From the NCBI GenBank assembly GCA_964520975.1, contig CAZFPA010000003.1, positions 1 to 64,000 on the forward strand: DNA of 64,000 nucleotides, given 5' to 3'. Position 1 is the stretch's first letter, and every line of letters starts with the position of its first letter. The position numbers and the translations under genes are program-made. Origin of the DNA: CAZFPA01 sp964520975 (GTDB taxonomy: Bacteria > Bacillota > Negativicutes > Selenomonadales > Selenomonadaceae). The notes beneath the pieces are model-generated. The model was not told where the DNA came from. It searched no databases and saw only the letters and a list, made by a program, of their open reading frames with translations. This document shows, one piece after another, positions 25,355 through 33,729 of this stretch.

Positions 25355-26668
25355 TCAGCGGCAGTTTTTTTTCATCATGATGTCGAGGATTTCCCGATCG
25401 GTTTCCCGCATGCCATTATAGGCGAGCTTACCGAGATTGGCTATGGAGGCATCGATATCTTCCTCGACAATACCGTCACTGGCCGTTACCCGGGTGTCTT
25501 CAAGTGCCATGAGCATCGCCTTGTAGGCTGAGGTCACGGAAGTGGATACCTTCATGGCGCAGCTGTTCGAGGCACCGTCACAGATCATGCCGGAGACATC
25601 GCCAATCATGTTGGCAATCGTCATCGAGGCGGTATGGAAGTCCTTTTTGAGCAGCCAGGCCATGCCGGCCGCGGCGCCCATTGCTGCCGTGGTCACGGCA
25701 CAGAAGGCGGAGAGCTTTGGCAGGCGGCTGTGGATGTAGATGGCGGTCAGATGGGAAAACATGAGCGCACGGATGAGGGTTTCCCGGTCCGCTTTCAGGT
25801 ATTCAGCGGTCACCACCACCGGCATGGTGGCGGTGATGCCCTGATTGCCGGAGCCGGAATTCGTCATGGCCGGCAGGGTGGCACCGCCCATGCGGGCATC
25901 AGAAGCCGCCGTGGTGCGCAGGATGATCTGGGTGAAGAGGCTGTCGGGCAGCAGCCCCTGGGAAATCTGCCGCTGCATGGTCGCGCCGATATGCAGGCCG
26001 AAGCTGCCCGCGATGCCCGCATTGGAGAGCGACAGGTTCAGGTTGGCTGCGTCATGGATGAAGTCAATGCTTTCAATCGGTGCCTGGATGGCGAAATCAA
26101 AGATATCCTGCAGGCGGCAGCCACTGAGCACCGGTGCGGGACTTTCCGCGTCGGCGTCTGCAGCGGTGTCCGGCTCGGCAGCCAGCAGGAGCCGGCCGTT
26201 CCTCTCGATGCGGATCACGTTGGTATGCGTGTCGGCAATGGCCGCCAAGGCCCAGTCGCTGCCACTGTATACCTTTGCCTCGGCGTAGAGGATGTTCGGC
26301 ACATCGGCAACGGACAGGGTTACGCGTTTTTCCTCCAGCATGCGCTTGGCGGCGGCAGTCTGTTCGGGTGTCAGGTAATGCAGTACCTCGAGTGCGCCCT
26401 GGGGGTCGCCGCCCAGAGCGCCAGCGGCTGCGGCAATGAGCAGACCCGTGGTCGCTGTTCCTGGAACTGTCACGCCCATGCCGTTTTTCATGAGATTGGC
26501 GGATACCCGTGCGTCGATGCGTTCGACAGGGGCACCCAGCGCATGGGCAGCGGTAGCCGCAGCCAGAGCCAGTGAAATGGGCTCCGTACAGCCCAGGGCA
26601 GGTACGACCTCTTTTTTCACGAGGGAAATGAAGTCGTTCCATTGTGGTTTCATCGTTTCTTTTTCCAT
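25355..26668 (-). CDS. UPF0597 family protein, probable L-cysteine desulfidase
   Basis: The 437-residue protein belongs to the family of YhaM/CyuA, related to serine dehydratase alpha chains. Early PALGCTEPISLALAAATAAH and late Cys residues (MICDGASNSCAMKV) fit iron-sulfur ligands. Family members release sulfide, ammonia and pyruvate from cysteine. AAAGGAGATA fixes the ATG at 26668. It is monocistronic here, with no neighbouring cysteine transporter. Confidence 0.85.
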   Translation of the reverse strand: MEKETMKPQWNDFISLVKKEVVPALGCTEPISLALAAATAAHALGAPVERIDARVSANLMKNGMGVTVPGTATTGLLIAAAAGALGGDPQGALEVLHYLTPEQTAAAKRMLEEKRVTLSVADVPNILYAEAKVYSGSDWALAAIADTHTNVIRIERNGRLLLAAEPDTAADADAESPAPVLSGCRLQDIFDFAIQAPIESIDFIHDAANLNLSLSNAGIAGSFGLHIGATMQRQISQGLLPDSLFTQIILRTTAASDARMGGATLPAMTNSGSGNQGITATMPVVVTAEYLKADRETLIRALMFSHLTAIYIHSRLPKLSAFCAVTTAAMGAAAGMAWLLKKDFHTASMTIANMIGDVSGMICDGASNSCAMKVSTSVTSAYKAMLMALEDTRVTASDGIVEEDIDASIANLGKLAYNGMRETDREILDIMMKKNCR

Positions 26669-26851
26669 AGTATCTCCTTTAATGCACGAATCGCTGCGGG
26701 GAGAGATTCCTGGCGGAAGCTCTCTTCACAACCCTATAATTCCATGATATAAACCCTGCCGTTAAAATGCAAGGCCTGGTAAAAAAGAATTTTCCCTTGC
26801 TGCTGCGCGCTGGATATATTACTATAGAAAGAGGTTTAGGGGGGAACAGGT

Positions 26852-27034
26852 ATGAATTTCTTAAAACATTTGAAAAAAACGGACTGGCTCATGCTTGCCT
26901 TGTCCGGCTTCATCACGTATGGCATGGACTTTGGAAATCTTGAGCTCATCGATAAGGTATGGCTTGGCTGTATCGTATTCTGGGTCGTACTGCTGGGGGT
27001 ACGTATCTATATTGAGTGCCGCAATGAAGCCTGA
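26852..27034 (+). CDS. Small two-helix membrane protein (60 aa)
   Basis: A basic N terminus (FLKHLKKTDW) is followed by two hydrophobic stretches, around residues 12-25 and 37-52, separated by a short acidic loop. GGGGGAACAGG gives a good ribosome site. No family is recognised. It lies 25 nt upstream of the HAD phosphatase and is likely cotranscribed with it. Confidence 0.7.
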   Translation: MNFLKHLKKTDWLMLALSGFITYGMDFGNLELIDKVWLGCIVFWVVLLGVRIYIECRNEA

Positions 27035-27059
27035 GCCGCTGGCAGAACGGAGAAACAGC

Positions 27060-27860
27060 ATGAAGAAAGCAGTTTTTTTTGATATCGATGGGACCCTGAT
27101 TGATGCAGCACACGGGAAGCCCTTCATGAGTCCGGCGGTGCGGGAGGCGGTGCGGGAACTGCAGCGCCAGGGGCACCTGACCTTTATTGCCACGGGCCGG
27201 CCCTATGCATTCCTCAACGAGGAGATCCGCAGTTTTGGCTTTGATGGCTTCGTGCTCATGAATGGGGCCGCGGTCCTGCTGGGGGATCAGCTGATCTATA
27301 GCAAGGCCATGCGCCCGGAGGTCGTGCAGCCGGTCTGTGCGGCCTGTGAGGCACATGGCATCGAATATATCCTGCACGGCATCCGCGAGGTGTACTTGCC
27401 GGAGGCGTATCAGCATCTGCGGGATTTCTACGAATCCTTCCATATTGATACGAGTTCCTTTCAGACGGAGTTTGACCGCCGTGCGGTCACTACCTATAAG
27501 ATGGAATTTCTGGCTCCGGATGAAGCGGCGGCAGCCGTTTATGACGGGTTCATGTCCGATGAGCTCACCGGTATGCAGGACCCGTTTCACCGCATGAATC
27601 TTGAGCTGTATGCCCGGGATGAGACGAAGGGCTCCGGCATCATCCATGCGCTGGAGCATTTGTCGATTCCGGTGGAAAACAGCTTTGCCTTTGGCGATGG
27701 TGTCAACGACTTTGAGATGATGGAAACCGTCGGAACGGGACTGGTCATGGGCAACGCGGGGGCAGCCCTGAAGGAGAAGGCGGATGTATTGGTGCCCTCT
27801 GTCCATGAGGATGGCGTGGCCGCCGGGATTCGCGACTACATCCTGCCGGCAGTGGTATAG
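27060..27860 (+). CDS. Cof-type HAD-IIB hydrolase
   Basis: The 266-residue phosphatase shows motif I FFDIDGTLID, motif II ATGRP, and motif IV GDGVNDFEMMETVG. The large cap between residues ~85 and 190 places it in the Cof/YbiV-like group that dephosphorylates sugar phosphates and flavin or nucleotide intermediates. The substrate cannot be called. ATG 27060 follows CGGAGA; the longer ORF upstream overlaps the membrane protein gene. Confidence 0.9.
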   Translation: MKKAVFFDIDGTLIDAAHGKPFMSPAVREAVRELQRQGHLTFIATGRPYAFLNEEIRSFGFDGFVLMNGAAVLLGDQLIYSKAMRPEVVQPVCAACEAHGIEYILHGIREVYLPEAYQHLRDFYESFHIDTSSFQTEFDRRAVTTYKMEFLAPDEAAAAVYDGFMSDELTGMQDPFHRMNLELYARDETKGSGIIHALEHLSIPVENSFAFGDGVNDFEMMETVGTGLVMGNAGAALKEKADVLVPSVHEDGVAAGIRDYILPAVV

Positions 27861-27892
27861 CGTCCACAAAATAAGCAGGGATGAGATACGGG

Positions 27893-27910
27893 GTGCCAGG
27901 TGGCTGGCAC
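27893..27910. repeat. Short palindrome without T run
   Basis: GTGCCAGGTGGCTGGCAC has 7-bp arms around a 4-base centre, just upstream of the toxin-antitoxin promoter. It may be a weak terminator for the HAD gene or an operator for the antitoxin. Confidence 0.35.
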
Positions 27911-27930
27911 TGCTCTGGGGGGCGGTTTCG

Positions 27931-27959
27931 TTGACATTCCCCGTAAAAAATTTTATACT
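27931..27959 (+). promoter_or_regulatory. Promoter of the toxin-antitoxin operon
   Basis: A consensus TTGACA at 27931-27936 and TATACT at 27954-27959 are 17 nt apart. Confidence 0.8.
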
Positions 27960-28036
27960 AAAAATGGTTTTTGCTTTGAATTTTGCAGAACGGCGGTTTC
28001 CGGCAGTGTCCGGAGGCCGGACTGGGAGGCAGCAAT

Positions 28037-28291
28037 ATGGATGAAATCAAACGGATCATGGTGAGCGTTCCCGAGCAGATGCTTGCGGATATTGACCGCT
28101 TTGCGGCCTCGGGCAGACAGAGCCGGAGCGAGTTCGTGCGGGAGGCTATGGATGCATACTTGAGCGGACGGCGCCATCAGGCCTTGCTCGAGTCCATGAA
28201 ACGGGGCTATGAAGAGATGGCCGCTATCAATCTGTCACTGGCGGAAGAAGGCCTCTGTATGGAAGGACCGACAGGAGAGCTGGGATGGTAA
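28037..28291 (+). CDS. Ribbon-helix-helix antitoxin (EndoAI/MazE-like)
   Basis: The 84-residue protein has a CopG/RHH fold: strand IMVSVPEQML, helix ADIDRFA, then RSEFVREAMDAYL, with a helical tail that should bind the toxin. It overlaps the MazF gene by 7 nt, which is typical for EndoAI-EndoA in Firmicutes. It is expected to neutralise the toxin and repress the operon promoter. Confidence 0.9.
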   Translation: MDEIKRIMVSVPEQMLADIDRFAASGRQSRSEFVREAMDAYLSGRRHQALLESMKRGYEEMAAINLSLAEEGLCMEGPTGELGW

Positions 28292-28632
28292 AACGCGGCG
28301 AGATCTATTACGCAAATCTGAGCCCGGTCATTGGTTCCGAGCAGGGCGGGCGACGTCCGGTTCTCATCGTGCAGAACGATGTGGGGAACCGGTACAGTCC
28401 GACCGTGATCGTGGCCGCGATTACCGCGCAGATATCCAAGGGCAAGCTGCCCACGCATGTGGAGCTTCCCGCGGCTGACTGCCATCTCGAGCGTGATTCG
28501 GTCGTGCTTTTGGAGCAGCTCCGTACGCTGGACAAGCGGCGTCTGGGGGAAAAGGTGACCGTGCTTCAGCCCAAATATATGTCGAAGATCGATAAGGCAA
28601 TCGGTATCAGTATAGGATTGGTACGGGTTTAA
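28285..28632 (+). CDS. mazF: MazF/EndoA-type mRNA interferase toxin
   Basis: The 115-residue toxin begins with the family block VKRGEIYYANLSPVIGSEQGG followed by RRPVLIVQND, and has the HVELP and VLLEQLRTLDKRRL segments. EndoA-type enzymes cut single-stranded RNA at short motifs and are neutralised by the upstream antitoxin. It is full length with no damage seen. Confidence 0.95.
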   Translation: MVKRGEIYYANLSPVIGSEQGGRRPVLIVQNDVGNRYSPTVIVAAITAQISKGKLPTHVELPAADCHLERDSVVLLEQLRTLDKRRLGEKVTVLQPKYMSKIDKAIGISIGLVRV

Positions 28633-28638
28633 GGAGGA

Positions 28639-28683
28639 GAGGGTATTGCCGTGCGGATGCAGGCCGGTAATGCCCTCGTTTTA
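28639..28683 (+). terminator. Intrinsic terminator after mazF
   Basis: GAGGGTATTGCC and GGTAATGCCCTC form a nearly perfect stem, followed by GTTTTA. The next gene's ribosome site lies directly after it. Confidence 0.7.
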
Positions 28684-28697
28684 CAGGAGGTAGTTCA

Positions 28698-29579
28698 TTG
28701 GTCAGAAAAATATTTCTTTTGTTGGGTGCTGTGCTGGTGCTGTTCTTCGCAGCCGGTTGTGCGGCCTCAACCGCGAAAAGCGAGCCGGCCGGGCAGCAGG
28801 ATGCGGCAGCAGGTGTGACGGTGAAGATGCTCGATGTCGGTCAGGGCGATGCCCTGCTCCTGCGGACCGGTGAGCAGACAATCCTCATAGACTCCGGGGA
28901 TGTCGATGCCCGGGACAAACTGCTGCGTGAGCTGCGGGCAGAGGGTGTGACAACCATCGACAAGCTCATCATCACGCATCCGCATGCGGATCACATGGGC
29001 GGCGCGGAGATGCTTTTTGCGAACTTTACGGTCAAAGAGGTTTACGATAATGGACAGCCGACGACAACGGCCCTGTATCGTAAATATCTGAAGGATATCA
29101 AGGCACATTCGATTGCCTACAAGAACCTCAAGGAGGGCGATACGCTTGACTTTGGTGGCGGTGTATCCTTCCAGGTGCTGAGCCCGACCGGAGAGATGTT
29201 CAGTACGAGCAAGGATCTCAACGGAAATTCGATTGTCGGCCGGCTCGTGTATGGCGATTTTTCGATGCTGTTCACGGGAGACAGCGAAAGTGAGGCTGAA
29301 AAGCGCATGCTCGCCCGCTACGGAAAGCAGTTGAAGAGCACGATACTCAAGGCGCCGCATCATGGCAGCAAGACTTCCTCCAGTGCGAGCTATCTGAAGG
29401 CAGTGGCTCCGGAAGCGGTGCTGATCTCACTCGGAGCCGGCAATGACTACGGGCATCCGCATGCTGCGACGCTGAAGCGCTATGAAAAGCTCGGCTGCAA
29501 GGTCTATCGTACTGATCAGCAGGGGAGCATCACCATTCACAGTGATGGCCATACCTATGAGATTGAGGGGGAAAAATAG
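28698..29579 (+). CDS. ComEC/Rec2-like MBL-fold lipoprotein
   Basis: The 293-residue protein has a lipoprotein signal (hydrophobic core ending AAGC, lipidated Cys near residue 21). A metallo-beta-lactamase domain follows with THPHADHMGG and KAPHHGSKTSSS, matching the soluble domain of ComEC-type DNA-uptake proteins. It has no channel domain. The start is TTG 28698 after ACAGGAGG. It probably acts as an outward-facing nuclease or phosphodiesterase. The DUF3006 gene abuts its stop, a pairing common for this family. Confidence 0.88.
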   Translation: MVRKIFLLLGAVLVLFFAAGCAASTAKSEPAGQQDAAAGVTVKMLDVGQGDALLLRTGEQTILIDSGDVDARDKLLRELRAEGVTTIDKLIITHPHADHMGGAEMLFANFTVKEVYDNGQPTTTALYRKYLKDIKAHSIAYKNLKEGDTLDFGGGVSFQVLSPTGEMFSTSKDLNGNSIVGRLVYGDFSMLFTGDSESEAEKRMLARYGKQLKSTILKAPHHGSKTSSSASYLKAVAPEAVLISLGAGNDYGHPHAATLKRYEKLGCKVYRTDQQGSITIHSDGHTYEIEGEK

Positions 29580-29789
29580 ATGGCAATGGCAGTAATCGAC
29601 CGTTTCGAAGAGGATAAGGCTGTGCTGCTCGTTGGCAGTGCAGAGAAAAAGGTGGTGTTTCCGGCCGAGGAATTGCCGGAGGGACTGCAGGAAGGGGACT
29701 ATATCCGGCTGGATATATCCTTTGACGAAGAGGCTACCCGGGCGGCTCGCGAGGAAGCGGCGGCGCTGCTGCGGGATTTACAGCAATAG
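29580..29789 (+). CDS. DUF3006 protein
   Basis: This 69-residue acidic protein has the DUF3006 pattern: AVIDRFEEDKAVLL, FPAEELPEGLQEGD, and a C-terminal Ala/Glu/Arg helix. Its ATG follows the preceding stop codon with no gap. Members commonly accompany ComEC-like MBL proteins; their function is unknown. Confidence 0.85.
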   Translation: MAMAVIDRFEEDKAVLLVGSAEKKVVFPAEELPEGLQEGDYIRLDISFDEEATRAAREEAAALLRDLQQ

Positions 29790-29806
29790 GCTGGAGGGTG
29801 TTTGGA

Positions 29807-30877
29807 TTGCAAAGAAAAATACTGCGAATGATAGGTCTTTTGGCGGCGCTGCTGGTGCTGCTGCCGGCATCGGCTTTTGCGGCCAGCCGGGAGGCCGTGC
29901 ATGAATTGAATTATTTTCACTATGAAATGCGCAATGGGCCCGAGGGAGAGTTCCTGCACATTGAGGTCGGCATGAATCGGGCGAATGCCGATTATAAGGT
30001 GTCAGAGAACCCGGATAAGCCGAAACAGCTGCTTATCGATCTGCCGAATACGGAGATCGGTGCGCTGCACAAGGATATCACGCTCGATGGCAAGCTGGCG
30101 CGTTATATGACGCTGCGGGAGCTGGAGCGCCGCCATGTGCAGATCATGGTGTCGGTAGCCAAGCAGGTGGCGGATCAGCAGTACCGGGTATATACGCTCG
30201 ATCCGGATCGAAAGCAGGATAAGCCCTTCCGGATTGCCATCGATATCTATGCACAGCCGGAGCCGGGGAAGGTCGTTGCGGCTGGCAAGGTGGCTGGTGT
30301 TACCGGGCGCACGATTGTGCTGGACCCGGGACATGGCGGCAGTGATTCCGGTGCCGTGGGGCCGAGCGGCGTGCAGGAAAAGGATGTGACCCTGGCCATT
30401 TCACAGAAGGTGCGGGCAATTCTCCAGGCATCCGGGGCCCGGGTTGTGATGACGAGGACGGATGACAGTGATGTATATGGTGCCTATGCGACGGACCGGC
30501 AGGAGCTGCAGGCCCGGGTGAATGTGGGAGCCTATACGCCGGGGATGCAGATCTTTCTGAGTATCCATGCGAATTCCTTTTCCAGTCCTTCGGCGCATGG
30601 GACCGAAACCTTTTATTATCCGCGCAGCGATCAGGATGCGCGGCTCGCCCAGTCCCTGCAGGATGCGATGATTGCAGTGAACGGGCTGCGTGACCGCGGC
30701 ATAAGTGAGGCTAATTTCTATGTGGTGAAGCATTCGACCGTGCCTTCCGCTCTGATCGAGCTGGCGTTCATCTCCAATTATCAGGAGGAACAGCTGCTGG
30801 CCTCACCGGATTTCCAAAATACCATGGCTCTGGCAATCTGTCAGGGACTTGGCAATTACTTTAAGAACCAAGGCTAA
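29807..30877 (+). CDS. N-acetylmuramoyl-L-alanine amidase with AMIN domain
   Basis: The 356-residue exported enzyme has a signal peptide ending near AFAAS, an AMIN domain (about residues 35-145) and an Amidase_3 domain. Zinc ligands are seen in DPGHGGSDSG, QEKD and SIHANSF, and the catalytic Glu in ALIELAFISN. It cleaves the amide between peptide and MurNAc in the wall. TTG 29807 is chosen because GGAGGG lies eight bases upstream; GTG 29798 would sit on that site. Confidence 0.93.
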   Translation: MQRKILRMIGLLAALLVLLPASAFAASREAVHELNYFHYEMRNGPEGEFLHIEVGMNRANADYKVSENPDKPKQLLIDLPNTEIGALHKDITLDGKLARYMTLRELERRHVQIMVSVAKQVADQQYRVYTLDPDRKQDKPFRIAIDIYAQPEPGKVVAAGKVAGVTGRTIVLDPGHGGSDSGAVGPSGVQEKDVTLAISQKVRAILQASGARVVMTRTDDSDVYGAYATDRQELQARVNVGAYTPGMQIFLSIHANSFSSPSAHGTETFYYPRSDQDARLAQSLQDAMIAVNGLRDRGISEANFYVVKHSTVPSALIELAFISNYQEEQLLASPDFQNTMALAICQGLGNYFKNQG

Positions 30878-30896
30878 CGGAAGGGTGGTTATAGCA

Positions 30897-31475
30897 ATGA
30901 GAAGCATGAGATGGATAGTGCTGGCGCTGGCCCTGCTGACAATGGTGCTGGCAGCAGGCTGCGATAAGAAGGGCGGCCCGGAGAATACACCGGCGGCATC
31001 GTCCAGCCAGCAGACGGAAAATCCTGCCGAGGCACCGGCAAAAGCGCAGGAAAGCAAGGAACTGACCCTTCAGCTCTACTATCCGAATGAGGATGGAACC
31101 AGGCTGCAGGCGGTTTCCCGCAAGGTTACGCTGGGGAAGAACCTGGACAAATATACGGCCGCTCTGCAGTCCTTGATGACCGGCCCGAAGGAAAAGGGCC
31201 TGGTGGCTATTTTCCCGAAAAACGCCAAGCTGCGGAAGGTAACTGTGGAAAATGGCGTGGCAAAGGCGGATTTTGATCAGAGCCTCGTGAAGAATTTCAG
31301 CGGTGGCTCGACGGGTGAGGAAATGCTCGTGGGCTCAATCGTGGATACCCTCACGGAATTTCCGGAGGTAAAGTCGGTGCAGATCCTCATCAATGGGCAG
31401 GCTGTCGAGACGATTGCCGGGCACATGGATACGAGCGTACCGCTCAAACGCATGGAGAAGCTGCTGCGGAAATAG
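30897..31475 (+). CDS. GerMN-domain lipoprotein
   Basis: The 192-residue lipoprotein has a lipobox VLAAGC, a Ser/Gln/Ala-rich linker and a GerMN domain (about residues 60-185) with LTLQLYYPNEDG and AKADFDQSLV. The domain is known from the spore germination protein GerM and from wall-associated proteins. It lies 19 nt after the amidase, suggesting joint wall remodelling at cell division or during sporulation-related steps. Confidence 0.85.
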   Translation: MRSMRWIVLALALLTMVLAAGCDKKGGPENTPAASSSQQTENPAEAPAKAQESKELTLQLYYPNEDGTRLQAVSRKVTLGKNLDKYTAALQSLMTGPKEKGLVAIFPKNAKLRKVTVENGVAKADFDQSLVKNFSGGSTGEEMLVGSIVDTLTEFPEVKSVQILINGQAVETIAGHMDTSVPLKRMEKLLRK

Positions 31476-31504
31476 TTGTATTCTCTATGGTATTTTGTTA
31501 CAAT
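31476..31504 (+). promoter_or_regulatory. thiC promoter
   Basis: TTGTAT at 31476-31481 and TACAAT at 31499-31504 are 17 nt apart, about 30 nt before the riboswitch. Confidence 0.65.
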
Positions 31505-31536
31505 GGTAGCGTATGAAAATTTGATAAAGAGATTTC

Positions 31537-31612
31537 ACTAGGGGAGCGAAAGCTGAGAGGCCTGCGGGCCGACCCTTGGAACCTGTTGGGGTAATACCTG
31601 CGTAGGGAAGTG
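31537..31612 (+). ncRNA. TPP riboswitch (THI element)
   Basis: The conserved core blocks are present in order: GGGGAGC, CTGAGAGG, ACCCTTGGAACCTG, GTAATACCTGCGTAGGGAA. It binds thiamine pyrophosphate. The terminator at 31631-31664 provides the off state, so control is by premature transcription stop. Confidence 0.97.
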
Positions 31613-31630
31613 GCGATGGATTTGGTGGAA

Positions 31631-31664
31631 GCCGCTCAGTTTATGCTGGGCGGTTTATTTTTTT
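31631..31664 (+). terminator. Riboswitch-controlled terminator
   Basis: GCCGCTCAG pairs with CTGGGCGGT (two G-U pairs) and is followed by a T-rich run; the thiC ribosome site follows at once. Confidence 0.8.
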
Positions 31665-31677
31665 AGGAGGGATTTTA

Positions 31678-32985
31678 ATGGCAACACAGATGCAGCTGGC
31701 AAGAGAAGGAAAGATAACCGAGGCAATGCGGCAGGCCGCGCAGAGCGAGCATATAGAGGCTGAAACGCTCCGGGAACGCATCGCGAAGGGAACGGTGGCC
31801 CTCTGTGCCAATATCAATCATGCCGCGCTGAAGCCCTGTGCGGTGGGGGAAGGACTGTCTACGAAGGTCAATGCCAATATCGGCACGTCAAGCACCTATC
31901 CTGACATCGAGCCGGAGCTCAAAAAGCTGGATGAGGCTGTGAAATGCGGCGCGGATGCCGTCATGGATCTGAGCACGGGCAATCATATCGATGTATCGCG
32001 GCGGCGTATCATCGAGCACTCTCCCATCATGGTGGGGACTGTGCCAATCTATCAGGCAACCGTGCGGGCCATCCGGGAGCATGGGGCCGTGGTGGAGATG
32101 ACCGAGGAGGATCTGCTGTCGACAATTGAGGAACAGGCCAAAGATGGTGCGGATTTCATGACCCTGCATTGCGGCGTTACACTTGATGCGATCCAGCGCA
32201 TGCGCCGGCAGGGCCGTGTAATGGATATCGTGAGCCGCGGCGGCTCCTTCATTGCGGGCTGGATGCTGCACAATGAGCGGGAAAATCCGCTCTATGAACG
32301 CTATGATGATATCCTGGACATCTGTGAAAAATATGATGTGACGATCAGCCTTGGCGATGGCATGCGGCCGGGCTGTACGGCAGATGCCACGGACCGGGCC
32401 CAGCTTACAGAACTCATCACGCTGGGTGAGCTCGTGGATCGGGCCTGGAAGCGCGGCGTACAGGTGATGGTTGAGGGGCCGGGACATGTTCCTTACAATC
32501 AGATTGCGGCCAATATGACGTTGGAAAAACGTCTGTGCCGTAACGCACCGTTCTATGTGCTGGGACCGCTTGTCACGGATATTGCGCCGGGTTATGACCA
32601 TATCACGGCGGCTATCGGAGGGACGCTGGCCGCGGCAAGCGGCGCGGATTTCCTGTGCTATGTGACGCCGGCAGAGCATCTGGCATTGCCGACCATCGAG
32701 GATGTGCATACCGGCGTGATCACCTCGCGCATTGCCGCGCATGCCGCTGACCTCGTGAAGGGAATCCCCGGCGCTGCGGACTGGGATCGCAAGATGGCGC
32801 AGGCCCGTAAGGTGCTGGACTGGGATGCGCAGCTGGCACTGGCTATCGATCCGGAGCTTGCACGGCAGAAGCGGGGGGCACGCAACAAGGCGGGAGAGGA
32901 AGCCTGTTCGATGTGCGGCGATTACTGCGCGGTGAAGATCGTCGGCCAGTACCTCGACAAGCCGGTTTCCCCCTGTAATGACTAA
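31678..32985 (+). CDS. thiC: Phosphomethylpyrimidine synthase
   Basis: The 435-residue radical-SAM enzyme turns aminoimidazole ribotide into the thiamine pyrimidine. It shows ALCANINHAALKP, NIGTSS, VEGPGHVPYNQI and the C-terminal cluster motif CSMCGDYC. Length matches the short bacterial form, which lacks the N-terminal extension of the E. coli enzyme. It is controlled by the TPP riboswitch and no other thi gene adjoins it. Confidence 0.97.
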   Translation: MATQMQLAREGKITEAMRQAAQSEHIEAETLRERIAKGTVALCANINHAALKPCAVGEGLSTKVNANIGTSSTYPDIEPELKKLDEAVKCGADAVMDLSTGNHIDVSRRRIIEHSPIMVGTVPIYQATVRAIREHGAVVEMTEEDLLSTIEEQAKDGADFMTLHCGVTLDAIQRMRRQGRVMDIVSRGGSFIAGWMLHNERENPLYERYDDILDICEKYDVTISLGDGMRPGCTADATDRAQLTELITLGELVDRAWKRGVQVMVEGPGHVPYNQIAANMTLEKRLCRNAPFYVLGPLVTDIAPGYDHITAAIGGTLAAASGADFLCYVTPAEHLALPTIEDVHTGVITSRIAAHAADLVKGIPGAADWDRKMAQARKVLDWDAQLALAIDPELARQKRGARNKAGEEACSMCGDYCAVKIVGQYLDKPVSPCND

Positions 32986-33022
32986 TGAATAAATTTTTCA
33001 GAATTCAGCAGTTAAAAAAAGG

Positions 33023-33049
33023 AATTCAATATTTTTTCGCGAATTATAT
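33023..33049. promoter_or_regulatory. AATTCA-TTTTTTCGCGAA motif, copy 1
   Basis: AATTCAATA is followed by TTTTTTCGCGAATTATAT. A very similar sequence lies at 33622-33648 before the next gene. TTCGCGAA is a palindrome and the AT-rich end could be a -10. It lies 47 nt before the universal stress gene. Confidence 0.5.
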
Positions 33050-33052
33050 CCA

Positions 33053-33082
33053 TAAGAAATAAATCCAGAATTTGATTTCTTA
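33053..33082 (+). repeat. Dyad next to the ribosome-binding site
   Basis: TAAGAAATAAA and TTTGATTTCTTA can pair around a short loop, ending at the AGGAGG of the universal stress gene. A role in translation control is possible. Confidence 0.45.
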
Positions 33083-33095
33083 GGAGGCGGGTAGT

Positions 33096-33476
33096 ATGGG
33101 GAAGATCAAAAAGATTCTTGTCCCGGTTGACGGTTCTGTCAATGGGTGCAAAGCTGTAGATGAAGCGATTTTCTTTGCACAGAAATGTCAGGCGGATTTG
33201 GACTTCGTATATGTTGCAAGTCACATCAACAAGGACATACCAAGCCACATCGTATTCGATCGTATCTGGGAGAAAATCCCGGAGGAGACCAAGGCAGCGA
33301 AGCATGTTGAAACAGGGAATATCGCGAAGGCAATCCTGCGGGTCGCAGATGCGGAAAAGAGCGATATCATCATCATGGGCAGCCGCGGTTTAGGCCTGTT
33401 CAAGGGTGCACTCATCGGCAGCGTCAGCCAGAAGGTTGTCGAGGAATCGCCGATTCCGGTCATGGTCATCAAATAA
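33096..33476 (+). CDS. Universal stress protein, UspA family
   Basis: The 126-residue protein starts with KKILVPVDGSVNG and ends with the nucleotide-binding pattern IIMGSRGLGLFKGALIGSVS, then a VVEESPIPVMVIK strand. It likely binds ATP. It is slightly short for the family because the middle loop is reduced. AGGAGG gives a strong start. It is monocistronic with a terminator. Confidence 0.95.
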   Translation: MGKIKKILVPVDGSVNGCKAVDEAIFFAQKCQADLDFVYVASHINKDIPSHIVFDRIWEKIPEETKAAKHVETGNIAKAILRVADAEKSDIIIMGSRGLGLFKGALIGSVSQKVVEESPIPVMVIK

Positions 33477-33518
33477 GAATGGCCAGCCATAAAAGCTGAA
33501 TCTGAATGAAATGTAAAG

Positions 33519-33550
33519 AGCTGACTCCCTTTTAGGGGAATCAGCTTTTT
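33519..33550 (+). terminator. Intrinsic terminator after universal stress gene
   Basis: AGCTGACTCCC and GGGGAATCAGCT form the stem, followed by TTTTT. Confidence 0.85.
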
Positions 33551-33621
33551 GTTGTATATGGCCCCTTTAGACGGGGAAAAATTTGGCGAATTTTTCTAAA
33601 GTACACCCACAAAAACAGGAA

Positions 33622-33648
33622 AATTCAGTTTTTTCGCGAAATAATATA
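33622..33648. promoter_or_regulatory. AATTCA-TTTTTTCGCGAA motif, copy 2
   Basis: AATTCAG is followed by TTTTTTCGCGAAATAATAT. It matches the copy at 33023-33049 and lies 82 nt before the next start codon. Confidence 0.5.
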
Positions 33649-33729
33649 GCATAGCAAGAAAAAGCGGTCATGGTGTGGATGGCTTCCAGATTCAATCCTG
33701 GAAAATAAACATAAAGGGGAGAATAGATC

